Positions 44,445-53,960 of a DNA stretch of 64,000 nt are shown one piece after another. The DNA comes from Methyloversatilis thermotolerans. Its GTDB lineage: Bacteria; Pseudomonadota; Gammaproteobacteria; Burkholderiales; Rhodocyclaceae. The stretch spans positions 3,547,430 to 3,611,429 of the forward strand of contig NZ_KB889967.1 of assembly GCF_000372885.1 (NCBI RefSeq), in the 5' to 3' direction. The translations under genes were made by a program, and so were the position numbers. The first letter of the stretch is position 1. Every line of letters starts with the position of its first letter. The notes under the pieces are model-generated. The model made no database searches. It saw nothing but the letters and a program-made list of their open reading frames with translations, and had not been told where the DNA came from.

Positions 44445-45602
44445 TCAGTGTTGTCCAGTCAGGCTGGCATAGAGCCGCTGGTATCCGGCCGCGACCGCGT
44501 CCATCGAAAAATGCTGTTCCACCAGCATGCGGCCGTTCTCGCCGAGCTCGCGACCGGCGGGCGACAGCGCTTCGGACACCGCCACCGCCAGTGCCTGGGC
44601 ATTGTCCGGCGTATAGGTGTAGCCGGTGCGACCATGCTGTACCAGGTCGCGGGTGCCACTCACGTCGGCGGCGACACAGGGCAGTCCGCAGGCGAGTGCC
44701 TCGAGCACCACATTCGGCAGGCCCTCGCGATGGGACGGCAGCACCATGAGGTCGGATGCGCGCAGATAGCGGTCTATCGTGCCGCTGCGCGGCCGCAGCT
44801 CGAACAGATCGGGAGCCCCGGACGCCAGCGCGCGCAGGCGTCCGAGCAGTTCTCCCTGCCTGTCCTCGCGGCTCTGCGGTCCGACCGCAACCAGTCGGGC
44901 GCCGGTACCGAAGGCGCGTTGCCCCACCCATTGCCGGGCCAGCCACTCGATGTTCTTGCGCTCGTCCATCACACCCGCGTACAGCGCGATCGGCTGATCG
45001 GCGGGCAGTCCCAGTTCGTCCCGCAGCGCTCGCCTGTCGTCGGCGGCTGCCGGCCGGAACAAGCGGGTGTCGACGCCATTGGGCAGATAGTGGATGCGTT
45101 CCTTGCGCAGCCCGCAGGCGTCGAATTCACCGACCAGATCGCGGCTGATCGCGACGCAGGCATGTACCTGGTGCAGCAGCGCGCGGTGCAGCCGGCCGCT
45201 GAGATTGCGTCCGACATCGTGCAGGTCATCATTGGCCAGACTGGCCTTGACGATGGATTTCAGGCCGGCGACCCGGGCCAGCGGGCCGACGATGGCATTC
45301 GTGTAATAGGCGCCGTGGCTGTGCAGCAGGTCGAAGTCATGCCGCCTGCGCCACACGTAGGCGCACAGATTGGACCACAGGCGCAGTTCGCGATGCTTGC
45401 TGCCGCGCCCGGCATACAGTCGGGTGACCGAGAAGCCATCGACCACATCGTGCTCCGGCAGGTCGCGCCAGCGTACGGTCACGAATTCGACGTGATGACC
45501 CATCTGCCGCAGACGTCTCGCCAGCATCAGCGCCTGCTGGGCCGCACCGCTGAATTCCGGCGGGAAATAGGTCGAATACATCAGCACCCGCAATGGACGC
45601 AT
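44445..45602 (-). CDS. GT4 glycosyltransferase
   Basis: This 385-residue protein has LMYSTYFPPEFSGAAQQALML at the N-terminus, LLHSHGAYYTNAIVG, YLPNGVDTRLFRPA and SHREGLPNVVLEALACGLPCV, typical of GT4. AGGGA about 9 bases before ATG 45602 favours this start; ATG 45662 would add 20 residues without similarity. It follows the second asparagine-synthetase-like gene after a 149-base gap, the largest in the minus-strand block, so a second promoter could lie there. Confidence 0.91.
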   Translation of the reverse strand: MRPLRVLMYSTYFPPEFSGAAQQALMLARRLRQMGHHVEFVTVRWRDLPEHDVVDGFSVTRLYAGRGSKHRELRLWSNLCAYVWRRRHDFDLLHSHGAYYTNAIVGPLARVAGLKSIVKASLANDDLHDVGRNLSGRLHRALLHQVHACVAISRDLVGEFDACGLRKERIHYLPNGVDTRLFRPAAADDRRALRDELGLPADQPIALYAGVMDERKNIEWLARQWVGQRAFGTGARLVAVGPQSREDRQGELLGRLRALASGAPDLFELRPRSGTIDRYLRASDLMVLPSHREGLPNVVLEALACGLPCVAADVSGTRDLVQHGRTGYTYTPDNAQALAVAVSEALSPAGRELGENGRMLVEQHFSMDAVAAGYQRLYASLTGQH

Positions 45603-45751
45603 GGCCTGATCCCTGGGGGAGGCGAGGTCCTGCGAGGACAGGCTGGATGCGCTGGGGCTCATGCAGGCCGGACGGTGGATATCGATGACAGGCCCGTACT
45701 CTAGCCGACGGCCCCCGCTGCGGCGAGGGAAGATGCCGCAGTCCGCCTTGC

Positions 45752-47371
45752 TCAGTGCGCGCCGTCGCCATGGCGGGCGGTCCATGCCGACAGGTTCAAC
45801 AGTGCCCAGACGCGATGGGCGGTCCAGGTTTCGCCATTCAGGAAGCGATCGCGCCACTGACGCACGGTCGCGGCATCCAGCGGCAGGCGCGCCAGTCCGT
45901 CCGCGTCCAGCCAGCGCCGGATCAGCGCGTGGTGGTCGGCGCGCAGCAGGGCGAGCAGATCGATGTTGAAGCCGCGCTTGGGCTGCGCCCAGATGGATTC
46001 GGGCACCTGGCGGGCCAGCAGATCGCGCAGCGGGCGCTTGTCGCGACCGGGCTGCCGGCACCAGTCCGCCGGCAGCGACGTCATGAGCGCTGTCACGTCC
46101 GGCGCGCTGAACGGGTGATCGACGCGCAGTCCGCTGCCCAGCCAGGCCTGACGGATGCGGTCGTCGGGCAGTGCAGCGCCTTGCAGTACCGCCAGTCGCT
46201 GCGCGTGCGTCGCACCGCGCAGGGCGCGGTAATCGCGCATGAAGCGCGTGCCCGACAGATCGGCCGGCCGTCCGGTCAGGGCTGCGATGTCCTGTGCGCT
46301 GAAACCGTTCCAGCGGATGAACAGGTCGTGTGCCTGTTCGAAATCGAACAGGCGGGCATAGCCGCCGATGCCGGGCAGCGGTCGCAGCAGGCCGGCCGCC
46401 GCGCGCCGCAGCGGCCGCGGCATCGGCGCCAGCCAGTCGTGCGCGATGCGCCGCCAGCGCGCCGGCGCGGTGCCGGGCAGCGCCTCGGCGCCCGTACCGT
46501 CGAGCACGCGGTCGCACTGCGCGGCGCAGGCTTCGAACATGAGGCGGGTGGCGCCCCCGGCCGGGTCGCAGTAAGGTTGTTCGGCCTGTGCGTGCGCACG
46601 TTCGAACACCTCGAGCAGCGCCGTCGTATCCAGCCGGATCACCTGGTGACGCAGGCCGAGATGGGCGGCGATGCGCGAGGCCACGGTGGATTCGTCGAGC
46701 GCGGGGTCGGCGAATGCGGCCGACCACGCGCTGATCGGATGGCCATCGCGGGCGGCCAGTGCACACAACAGGGATGAATCGACGCCGCCGCTGAGAAAGG
46801 CGGCGGGTGCACGTGCGCCGTCGAGGCGGCGAGCGATGGCCGCAGACAGACGCTGCGCAAGCTGTTCACAGGCGCCCTCGTAGTCGTCGGGCAGTTCCAC
46901 GGCGTGTGTCGCGGCTGGCAGGTCACGGCTGCCGTGGCCATCGAACAGCGTCGCCTGACCCGGCTCGAGGGCATGCACACCCTGGTACAGGGTGTTGGGC
47001 GGCGCGATATCGAGGTGACGCAGGTATTCGTCCAGGCTGGCGGGCGACCACGGCGGATGCTGTGGCAGCCGTGACAGCAAGGTCGGCAGCGTGAGCGCGA
47101 AATTCAGCACCCCATCGCGGTCGCGATGCCAGAACAGCGACAGCGCGCCGGCCGGGTCGCGCGCCAGCACCAGTGAGGAACAGTCGGACGCGAGGCCGGC
47201 CAGAGCATAAGGTCCGTCGCAGGTCGGTGCATGACCTTCGAGCAACGGGTGGGCCGGCTCGTGCTCGAAACCCGCGCCGGCACAGTACAGTCCGTCGGCA
47301 AGCGCGCGCCAGCCGGCGGACAGCGTGAGCGAGCCGCTGCGCGGATCGAAGCAGCCGTGTGCGTCGCTCAT
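45752..47371 (-). CDS. Asparagine synthetase-like protein without glutaminase Cys
   Basis: This 539-residue protein keeps the AsnB synthetase core: FLSGGVDSSLLCALA near residue 190 and, further on, DGTGAEALPG. The N-terminus MSDAHGCFDP has no Cys2 and the amidotransferase domain is shortened and divergent, so glutamine hydrolysis is unlikely. It could adenylate a carboxylate and join it to an amine, as asparagine-synthetase-like ligases do (inference). It shares a 4-base overlap with the upstream GT2 gene. An open frame upstream of ATG 47371 runs through the neighbouring gene in a wrong frame. Confidence 0.85.
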   Translation of the reverse strand: MSDAHGCFDPRSGSLTLSAGWRALADGLYCAGAGFEHEPAHPLLEGHAPTCDGPYALAGLASDCSSLVLARDPAGALSLFWHRDRDGVLNFALTLPTLLSRLPQHPPWSPASLDEYLRHLDIAPPNTLYQGVHALEPGQATLFDGHGSRDLPAATHAVELPDDYEGACEQLAQRLSAAIARRLDGARAPAAFLSGGVDSSLLCALAARDGHPISAWSAAFADPALDESTVASRIAAHLGLRHQVIRLDTTALLEVFERAHAQAEQPYCDPAGGATRLMFEACAAQCDRVLDGTGAEALPGTAPARWRRIAHDWLAPMPRPLRRAAAGLLRPLPGIGGYARLFDFEQAHDLFIRWNGFSAQDIAALTGRPADLSGTRFMRDYRALRGATHAQRLAVLQGAALPDDRIRQAWLGSGLRVDHPFSAPDVTALMTSLPADWCRQPGRDKRPLRDLLARQVPESIWAQPKRGFNIDLLALLRADHHALIRRWLDADGLARLPLDAATVRQWRDRFLNGETWTAHRVWALLNLSAWTARHGDGAH

Positions 47372-48216
47372 GAGGCCCAGGCCCGCAGCAGGCTGGCCAG
47401 GCCGACCAGTCGCTGGCCGCGCGACCACAGCAGGCCCGCCAGCGCGCGCCGGTCGCGCCGGCGCAGTCCGCGCAGCCGCGCAGCGAGTGCGGCGGCTTGC
47501 GGCAGCTTGGCTACCCGCTCCAGCACCGCGATGTGCGCTTCCAGCATGGCGGCCGCATCGGCCGACAGATTGCCGCCATGGCGCCGACGCAACAAGGCCA
47601 GGCCGGGATGCCACAGCACAGCGTGGCTGGCCGCGGCGCGCAGCCACAGATCCAGATCCTCGACCCGGCGCAGCCGCGTGTCGAAGCCGCCCAGGGTCAC
47701 GAACACACTGCGCCGCATGATGACGCTGCCGGTGGTGACGAAATCGGCGTCGAGCAGCGCGGCCAATGGCTGCATCACCCGCGCGGCATCGCCGAACAGC
47801 GCTTCCGAACAGCCGGACTGTTCGAACACGGTACGGACATGCGGGTAGCGTCGTCCGTCGCGATCGTCGAACTGGCGGCAGTCGCCGAACACGAAAGCCG
47901 CGTCCGGGTGGGCCGCCAGTTGCTGCAGACGCGGCAGCAGACTGTTGTCCGGCCACATGTCGTCGGCGTCGAGGAAGGCGATGTACTCGCTGTCGCAGGC
48001 CGCCACCCCCGCATTGCGCGCCGCCGACGGGCCGTTGCCCGGACCGGCGATCACCTGCGCGCCGGCGGCGCGCGCGATGGCGGCCGTGCCGTCGTGGCTG
48101 CCGTCATCCACCACGATCACCGCGTCGAAGGCGATGCCGTCCTGGGCATGCACGCTGGCCAGTGCGCTGCCTATCCAGCGGGCGGCGTCACGCGCCGGGA
48201 TGACCACGCTCAGCAT
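47368..48216 (-). CDS. GT2 glycosyltransferase
   Basis: This is a 282-residue GT-A protein beginning MLSVVIPARDAARWIGSALA, with IVVDDGSHDGTAAIARAAGA, NGPSAARNAGVAACDSEYI and FLDADDMW (DxD). It resembles the genes at 48224 and 53013, probably paralogues. The start lies 7 bases after the previous stop, and no clear SD is present. The C-terminal part is Ala/Arg-rich and helical. Confidence 0.9.
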   Translation of the reverse strand: MLSVVIPARDAARWIGSALASVHAQDGIAFDAVIVVDDGSHDGTAAIARAAGAQVIAGPGNGPSAARNAGVAACDSEYIAFLDADDMWPDNSLLPRLQQLAAHPDAAFVFGDCRQFDDRDGRRYPHVRTVFEQSGCSEALFGDAARVMQPLAALLDADFVTTGSVIMRRSVFVTLGGFDTRLRRVEDLDLWLRAAASHAVLWHPGLALLRRRHGGNLSADAAAMLEAHIAVLERVAKLPQAAALAARLRGLRRRDRRALAGLLWSRGQRLVGLASLLRAWAS

Positions 48217-48223
48217 GGCCGGC

Positions 48224-49120
48224 TCAGAGCGGCTGTCCGCGCAGCATGGCCAGTGCCAGCGACAGCGCGAGGCGGCCGCGCGCACGTGGCGCCAGCGCAG
48301 CGGCGCGGGCGAGATCGGCCAGGGCGGCCGTCCGCTCGCCGTCGCGATAGCGCCATTTCGCGTAATCGGCCAGCACGCTGGCGCGGCAGGCGCGCCAGTA
48401 GCCGGCTTGTTGATGCGCCGGCAGCAGGTGCCGGTTCTTGTCCAGGCAGTCGAGCGCGCCGCGCCGCATCGCTTCGCGGTTGCGACTCACGCTGTGCGGG
48501 TTGCGCGTCACCACCACCTGGGGATCGGGCAGGCAGGCATATCGGCCGGCAGCCGCCAGCCGTATCCACAGATCGGTGTCCTCGGCTCCGCGCAGCGCGG
48601 CATCGAAGCCGCCGGTGCGCGCCAGCAGTGCGCGCCTGACCATGACCGAGGAGGCGCCGCCCGCCACTGCGGAATGGCCGCCCAGCACACGCGCCACCAG
48701 ACCGTCCACGCTGTCCGGGCAGCCCCACAGTCCCAGTACCTCGCCGTCGGGCGACTGCAGTTCGCTGGCATGTGAACAGAATCCCAGTTCGCCGTGCGCA
48801 TCCAGCAGTGCCACCTGCTGCGCCAGCTTGGCCGGACGCCACCAGTCATCGCTGTCCAGGAAGGCGATGTACTCGCCTTGCGCCGCCGCGATGCCGGCGT
48901 TGCGCGCGGCCGACATGCCGGCATTGGCCTGCCGGATCACGCGCAGCGCGTTGCCGCGCCGGGCGAGCAGGGCGGGCGTGTCGTCGCTGCTGCCATCGTC
49001 GACCACGATCAGTTCGAAATCGCGGAACTGCTGTGCCGCGACCGAATCGATGGCGCGGTCTATGCACCAGGCGCAGTTGTACGCCGGCATGACGACGCTG
49101 ACGCGCGGCGCGGCGTTCAT
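48224..49120 (-). CDS. GT2 glycosyltransferase with helical TPR-like tail
   Basis: This 298-residue protein has VSVVMPAYNCAWCIDRAIDS, LIVVDDGSSDDTPALL, SAARNAGIAAAQGEYI and AFLDSDDWW. From about residue 245 a tail, GERTAALADLARAAALAPRA, looks like a tetratricopeptide repeat. It overlaps the sulfotransferase gene by 4 bases. Acceptor unknown. Confidence 0.91.
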   Translation of the reverse strand: MNAAPRVSVVMPAYNCAWCIDRAIDSVAAQQFRDFELIVVDDGSSDDTPALLARRGNALRVIRQANAGMSAARNAGIAAAQGEYIAFLDSDDWWRPAKLAQQVALLDAHGELGFCSHASELQSPDGEVLGLWGCPDSVDGLVARVLGGHSAVAGGASSVMVRRALLARTGGFDAALRGAEDTDLWIRLAAAGRYACLPDPQVVVTRNPHSVSRNREAMRRGALDCLDKNRHLLPAHQQAGYWRACRASVLADYAKWRYRDGERTAALADLARAAALAPRARGRLALSLALAMLRGQPL

Positions 49121-50076
49121 GACCCGGTGTCGTAGCCGAGGCGCGCCTGCATCGGCGCGATGCGATCGAGGATGCGCTCGATCAGTGCCGGGTTCTGCTG
49201 CTTCCACTTCGCCTTCGCCGGCTTGCCCTTGACGATGCTGGTCGGCCGCTGGTCCAGCGTGCGGCAGCGTTCCTCGATATCGGGAGTGAAGGCGATGTCC
49301 AGCCGCGCGAACACGTCACGGAACATGTCGACCGGGCGTTCGAACAGGTCCTCGTAGCGCAGGTGTATCCAGCGGTCCGGCGGCAGCGTTGCCGCGGCGT
49401 CGAGCGCGAGCCGGTTGGCGCTGATCCACTGGAAGGCGCACACCTCCTCGATCGGCGCCTGGTTGTAGGCCTGCCAGCCCGGCGCGAGGAAGAAGGCCCA
49501 GTCGGTGTATTCGCCGCCGTTGATGGCCACCGGTTCCGGAAAGTCTCCGAGGAACTGCGACAGGTGGAAGTCGCCGTCGGTGCGTCCGAGCCGCCAGCCG
49601 TCGATCATGGAACTGATGTTGTCGCGGCCGTCGCGCTGGATGAATACGAACTTCGCCTCCGGAAACAGGGCGTGCAGATAGCCCACGCGCATCACGTTGA
49701 TGCAGGTCTTGTCGAGGATGCGGCCGCCACCCAGCCGCCGGTAGAAGAAGCGCAGCGCGGCATCGCGATGAGCCGGCCGCGCATGCTCCGCGCTGGCGGC
49801 CTCGGAATGCCAGCCATTGTTCAGCGGCCCGTACAGGTCGTTCCAGAACTGCGGGATTTCGAAGCCCAGATTCACCAGTTCGCGCGAGGCGCCCAGCGTT
49901 TCGAAAGTGACCGTGGTGCCGGAGCGCGAACAGCCGATCAGGAATACCGGCGGCGCGGCGGCCGGACGCGTCATGTCCCACCACAGGCCACGCGCGTTGC
50001 GTTTCAGCTCCACCAGGTTCTTGGCGATGATGTCCGGATCGCGCAGCTTGGACAGTTTTTCGAGAAAGCGGGCCAT
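49117..50076 (-). CDS. Sulfotransferase-like protein
   Basis: This 319-residue protein has the PAPS P-loop VFLIGCSRSGTTVTFE near residues 44-60 and the second PAPS motif KFVFIQRDGRDNISSMIDGW near 140-160, with IHLRYEDLFERPV later. It resembles the gene at 32821 only in these motifs. Two sulfotransferases in one polysaccharide region suggest a sulfated product (inference). ATG 50076 is chosen from similarity; the frame is open further upstream. Confidence 0.88.
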   Translation of the reverse strand: MARFLEKLSKLRDPDIIAKNLVELKRNARGLWWDMTRPAAAPPVFLIGCSRSGTTVTFETLGASRELVNLGFEIPQFWNDLYGPLNNGWHSEAASAEHARPAHRDAALRFFYRRLGGGRILDKTCINVMRVGYLHALFPEAKFVFIQRDGRDNISSMIDGWRLGRTDGDFHLSQFLGDFPEPVAINGGEYTDWAFFLAPGWQAYNQAPIEEVCAFQWISANRLALDAAATLPPDRWIHLRYEDLFERPVDMFRDVFARLDIAFTPDIEERCRTLDQRPTSIVKGKPAKAKWKQQNPALIERILDRIAPMQARLGYDTGS

Positions 50077-50083
50077 GGGCGGA

Positions 50084-51073
50084 TCAGTCCGGGCGGTGGC
50101 GCGTGGTGGCGGCGGACATTTCGCCGAGCGAGGCGGCCGAGCGCACCAGGTAATAGAAACGGCGGTTGCCATCCAGCGTGAACAGCGCGCGCATGAGGTG
50201 ACCGAAAAGCTTCATGAACATGAAGGGGCGCAGAGCCTGGCCGGGATTGTGGATGATTGCGCTCGAGCGCGAACGCAGGAAGCTCTTGCGCAAGGTGTAG
50301 CCGGTTTCCATGCGGCCCGGATCTATCGTGTGCAACTGGCGCATGTCCGGCAGGTAGCGCGGCAGATGGCCGGCGGCGACCGCGCGCTGCAGGAATTCGT
50401 GGTCCTCCCCGCCGAGCAGGTTGTGGCCGGTCGGACCCAGCGTGGTGTCGAACGCGCCCACCTGGTCGAACACGGTACGACGGACCACCAGATTGCCGCC
50501 GCTGGGCATGCGCGCCTCGGCCGCGAGGCGCAAGCCGGTGGCCCCCAGATCGAATTCAGGGAAGGGCCGTATCGGAATGCGGTACGGTGCCTGTGCGTGG
50601 ACCCAGGCCGGTTCGCTGCCATCCCAGGCCGGCATCATGCGACCGCAGAACAGCGTGTCCTGGGGGAACTGCGCTGCGCCACGCAGGATGGCGGCGACGA
50701 AGCCCGCTTCCACCCACTGGTCGTCATCGACGAATGCGAGCAGCGGATGCGTGCTGGCGGCGATCGCGGTGTTCAGCGCGTGCGACTTGCCCGGCCGCGC
50801 TTCCTCCAGCCAGTACAGCGGCGCCGCATCCGGCGGCCGGCTTGCCGCCAGCGCGGCCAGCGCCGATGCGCTGCCGTCGGAACAGTTGTTCAGCACCACC
50901 AGCAGCGCGCAACGCTGCGCGCTGCCGTGTGCGTCGCCGGCCAGGTCGGCATCCAGCGTAGCCAGCGTCTGCAGCAGCAGGTCCTTGCGGTCGTGGGTGC
51001 AGATCACCACCAGCAGTTCGCGCGCGTCGTCGACCGGCGGGTTCTGTGCAGAGCTCATGAACGGTGCGTGCAT
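50084..51073 (-). CDS. GT2 glycosyltransferase
   Basis: This 329-residue GT-A protein has LLVVICTHDRKDLLLQTLA, LNNCSDGSAS, ARPGKSHALNTAIA and LAFVDDDQWVE (DxD). A late stretch, TLRKSFLRSRSSAIIHN, is rich in basic residues. The start may instead be ATG 51058, five codons later; neither has a clear SD. It lies 12 bases after the preceding gene. Confidence 0.9.
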   Translation of the reverse strand: MHAPFMSSAQNPPVDDARELLVVICTHDRKDLLLQTLATLDADLAGDAHGSAQRCALLVVLNNCSDGSASALAALAASRPPDAAPLYWLEEARPGKSHALNTAIAASTHPLLAFVDDDQWVEAGFVAAILRGAAQFPQDTLFCGRMMPAWDGSEPAWVHAQAPYRIPIRPFPEFDLGATGLRLAAEARMPSGGNLVVRRTVFDQVGAFDTTLGPTGHNLLGGEDHEFLQRAVAAGHLPRYLPDMRQLHTIDPGRMETGYTLRKSFLRSRSSAIIHNPGQALRPFMFMKLFGHLMRALFTLDGNRRFYYLVRSAASLGEMSAATTRHRPD

Positions 51074-51085
51074 GTCGACGCCGTG

Positions 51086-52027
51086 TCAGACCGGGCGGCC
51101 GGCCTTGCGCAAGGCGCCCAGCCATTCGTGTATCAGATCGCCGTCGGTGCGCATGTCCCACGGGAAGCCACTGCGCACGAAGGGATAGACGTCATTCTCG
51201 ACCGCCCAGATCAGGTCATGCAGGTAGCGGATGTGGTTGTCATCGTGCTTCCACGGATGTACAGCGTAATGCACATGGCCATTCATCGAGTAGCGTCGCA
51301 GACCCTTGCTGTTGAAGGTGTGGCTCAGGCTGTTCTCCAGCGGTTCGCGCGGCTTGGCCTGCTGCAATGGCAGCGCCGCGTGGAAACGGGCGACATCCAT
51401 CAGGAAGTAGCGGGTCGAGGTGAAGGTGGCGACATGCCAGCCGTCCATCGGCTCGCGACGCAGCAGTGGCCGCCCGAACAGCTTCTCCAGCCGGTTCGCG
51501 GCCCGGGGCGGCCCGCCCTGCGGCGTGCACACCACGGCATCGGCGCGCTCGCGCAGCAGCGCCAGCCCGATGTCTATCCACGAGCGCGCATCGCCGCGAT
51601 GGAACAGCATGTCGGAATCGGCGTGGAAAATGTAATTGCCGCGGCAGCGATCCAGCGCATAGAGATACTGGTAGATGGGCGCGCCGGAGAAGTCCTTCAG
51701 GTCGTCCACGTCGCCGCCGGAGAAATAGCGGTCGAGTATGCGTTCCTGCTCGCCGTTCTCCCAGGGCACCACATCCACCCGGTCGATCACGCCGTCGCCA
51801 AGCAGCCGGTCCAGTATCTGTTCCATCTGCTCGCGGGTGCCCTGGCGGCGTTCGCTGTACTTGCCTTCCTGCCGGCCCGGGTCGTAGGTGAGCACGCGTT
51901 CGCAGAAGCGATAGTCGAGCTGCCTGATCATGTGGCGTATCGTCGGCTCGAGGAAGGGAACGTCCGCATTGCAGACATTCACGCTGAAACTTACCTGTGC
52001 ATTCGCGCTGTCCGGTATCGGGTCCAT
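51086..52027 (-). CDS. Putative GT-A glycosyltransferase-like protein
   Basis: This 313-residue protein has SFSVNVCNADVPFLEPTIRH near the N-terminus and GNYIFHADSDMLFHRGDA near 130-147, which looks like the DxD strand of a GT-A fold. Trp-rich segments follow, e.g. MDGWHVATFTSTRYFLMD. I do not recognise the family. Its place between GT2 genes supports sugar transfer. ATG 52027 has no SD on its strand, and the open frame continues to 52135 without similarity. Confidence 0.68.
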   Translation of the reverse strand: MDPIPDSANAQVSFSVNVCNADVPFLEPTIRHMIRQLDYRFCERVLTYDPGRQEGKYSERRQGTREQMEQILDRLLGDGVIDRVDVVPWENGEQERILDRYFSGGDVDDLKDFSGAPIYQYLYALDRCRGNYIFHADSDMLFHRGDARSWIDIGLALLRERADAVVCTPQGGPPRAANRLEKLFGRPLLRREPMDGWHVATFTSTRYFLMDVARFHAALPLQQAKPREPLENSLSHTFNSKGLRRYSMNGHVHYAVHPWKHDDNHIRYLHDLIWAVENDVYPFVRSGFPWDMRTDGDLIHEWLGALRKAGRPV

Positions 52028-52061
52028 GGCTGCGGAGGAGGCTGTAGTGACGGTTGTAAGG

Positions 52062-53006
52062 TCAGGGGCGGGCTTCGGTGGCGCCGCGCCGGCGTCGGCG
52101 ATAGCCCACCAGGCTGCCCAGCGCATGGCTGGCATTCATGCCCTGGCGCACCGACTGCGGATGGCCGCCCAGCAGCATGATGCCCCACCTCAAGGTGTGT
52201 TCGAGCCATTGCCGGATCATGAAGGGCGGAACGCCCAGCGGCCCGCCGCCGACATCCTGCATCGCATACTGACCGAAGCGCTCGCCGGCACGATAGTGCA
52301 GACGCAGGAAATAGCGCCGATGCAGGCGCCAGGCTTCGACGAAATGGCGCGTCACCATGTCGGGCCGGTAGCGTATCGGTACGCCACGCGACACCAGGGT
52401 ACGGAACATGGCGGCATCCTCGCCGCCGCCGACGTCGGCACCGATCCGGTTGTAGCGACGGTCGAAGCGCAGATCGGGGTCCTCGCGGAACAGCGACATG
52501 TCATAGGCGATGTTGGCGGTCCACAGCAGACGGCTGTCGTCAGTCAGCCACAGTGGCTGGTCGCCGTGATCCACTTCGGCCAGGAAGCCGAGCAATTCCT
52601 TGCCCAGCCAGCGCGGTCGCACATGCGGCGCAAAGTCCACGCGCACCGCGCCGCCGACGCAGCGCGCGCCTTCGCGCATCAACGCGTCGCAGGCGGCGGT
52701 CAGCAGGCCGGGCTCGGGCAGTTCGTCGTCATCGATGAACACCAGGATGTCGCGATCGAGCGATTCGGCGATCGCGCGATTGCGCGCCGGCACGATGCCC
52801 TGCTTCGTTTCGGTGACATGGCGCAGTGTCGCACCCGGCAGCGCGGCCAGCCGTTGCAGTTCGGCTTCGGTGTGATCGCCGCTGTTGTTGTTCACCGCCA
52901 GGATGTCGAAGGGCAGCGGGCAGGCCTGGGCGCGCATCGCCGCGACCAGCGCATCCAGCCGGTCGGCGCGGTTATAGGTACAGAAGGCGAAGGTGAGCGA
53001 TTTCAT
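52062..53006 (-). CDS. GT2 glycosyltransferase
   Basis: This 314-residue protein opens MKSLTFAFCTYNRADRLDALV and has ILAVNNNSGDHTEAEL, KQGIVPARNRAIAESLDRDI and LVFIDDDELPEP. GEDAAMFRTLVSRGV near 215-230 resembles the ED motif of the acceptor site. It lies 6 bases after the next upstream GT2 gene, so the two are translationally close. Confidence 0.91.
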   Translation of the reverse strand: MKSLTFAFCTYNRADRLDALVAAMRAQACPLPFDILAVNNNSGDHTEAELQRLAALPGATLRHVTETKQGIVPARNRAIAESLDRDILVFIDDDELPEPGLLTAACDALMREGARCVGGAVRVDFAPHVRPRWLGKELLGFLAEVDHGDQPLWLTDDSRLLWTANIAYDMSLFREDPDLRFDRRYNRIGADVGGGEDAAMFRTLVSRGVPIRYRPDMVTRHFVEAWRLHRRYFLRLHYRAGERFGQYAMQDVGGGPLGVPPFMIRQWLEHTLRWGIMLLGGHPQSVRQGMNASHALGSLVGYRRRRRGATEARP

Positions 53007-53012
53007 CGGCGG

Positions 53013-53960
53013 TCAACGCTGCGGTGACGACGGACCGCGCACGCGATCGATCGATTCGACAAGGCGCACGAACAGCCCCTGCGGCAGCAGGGCGGGCAGC
53101 ATGTGGCGCCAGTCCGCGGGCCGGCCGTAGCCGGCACGCATCACGGCGCGGAAGATGCGGTGCGCATCGGCCAGTTCGCGCGCCCAGTAACATTCGTAGC
53201 CGCGCTGCAACAGTGCGTCATACATGAGCGTGCGTGCGGCGGGGCCGAGCGTTCGGCGCAGCGCAGGGTCGGCCGCCAGATGCGCCGTCTGCGCGCGCAG
53301 GAAGTCGAGCGCGGCACGCGCCTTGTTCTGCGAGGCCTGCCCCTGCCCGTGGAAGAAGTATTTCGCCAGCACTTCCGGTACCCGAACGATGCGGCCGGGG
53401 ATGGCGATCTTCAGCCACAGCAGGTAGTCCTCGGCATTGCGCAGCCCGGTGTCGAAGCCGCCCGCGGCCTGTATCGCATCGGCGCGCACCATGACGGCGT
53501 GGATGGGCCAGCGGCAGCCGGCAAACAGCCGCTGCGCCTTGTCCGGCGTTTCGTAGTCAGGCGGCACGAAGGGCAGGTCGCGTCCGCCACCCAGCCCCAC
53601 GTTCTGCCAGCCGCAATAGGCGAGCACCGCATCCGGCTGCGCATCGAGCGCCGCGGACAGTTTTTCGAGCAGGGTGGCTTCCCAGCAGTCGTCCGCATCC
53701 AGGAAGCAGATGCGCGCGCCGCGCGCGGCGCGCAGCCCGGCATTGCGTGCCGCGCTGACGCCGGAATTCGCCTGGCGGATGCAGCGGATGCGCGCATCGC
53801 CCAGCGATTCCACCCAGTCGGCACTGCCGTCGCGCGAGCCATCGTCGATCACCACCAGTTCCCAGTCGCCACAGGTCTGCGCCTGTACCGACGCGATGCT
53901 GCGCGGCAGATGGGCGAGCCCGTTGTAGCAGGGCATGATGACGGAAACCGCCGGCTTCAT
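53013..53960 (-). CDS. GT2 glycosyltransferase with helical tail
   Basis: This 315-residue protein has VSVIMPCYNGLAHLPRSIAS, LVVIDDGSRDGSADWV, SGVSAARNAGLRAARGA and CFLDADDCWEATLLEKL. A C-terminal helical part, GYECYWARELADAHRIFRAV, is repeat-like. It overlaps the deacetylase gene by 4 bases. It is probably paralogous to the genes at 47368 and 48224. Confidence 0.91.
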   Translation of the reverse strand: MKPAVSVIMPCYNGLAHLPRSIASVQAQTCGDWELVVIDDGSRDGSADWVESLGDARIRCIRQANSGVSAARNAGLRAARGARICFLDADDCWEATLLEKLSAALDAQPDAVLAYCGWQNVGLGGGRDLPFVPPDYETPDKAQRLFAGCRWPIHAVMVRADAIQAAGGFDTGLRNAEDYLLWLKIAIPGRIVRVPEVLAKYFFHGQGQASQNKARAALDFLRAQTAHLAADPALRRTLGPAARTLMYDALLQRGYECYWARELADAHRIFRAVMRAGYGRPADWRHMLPALLPQGLFVRLVESIDRVRGPSSPQR

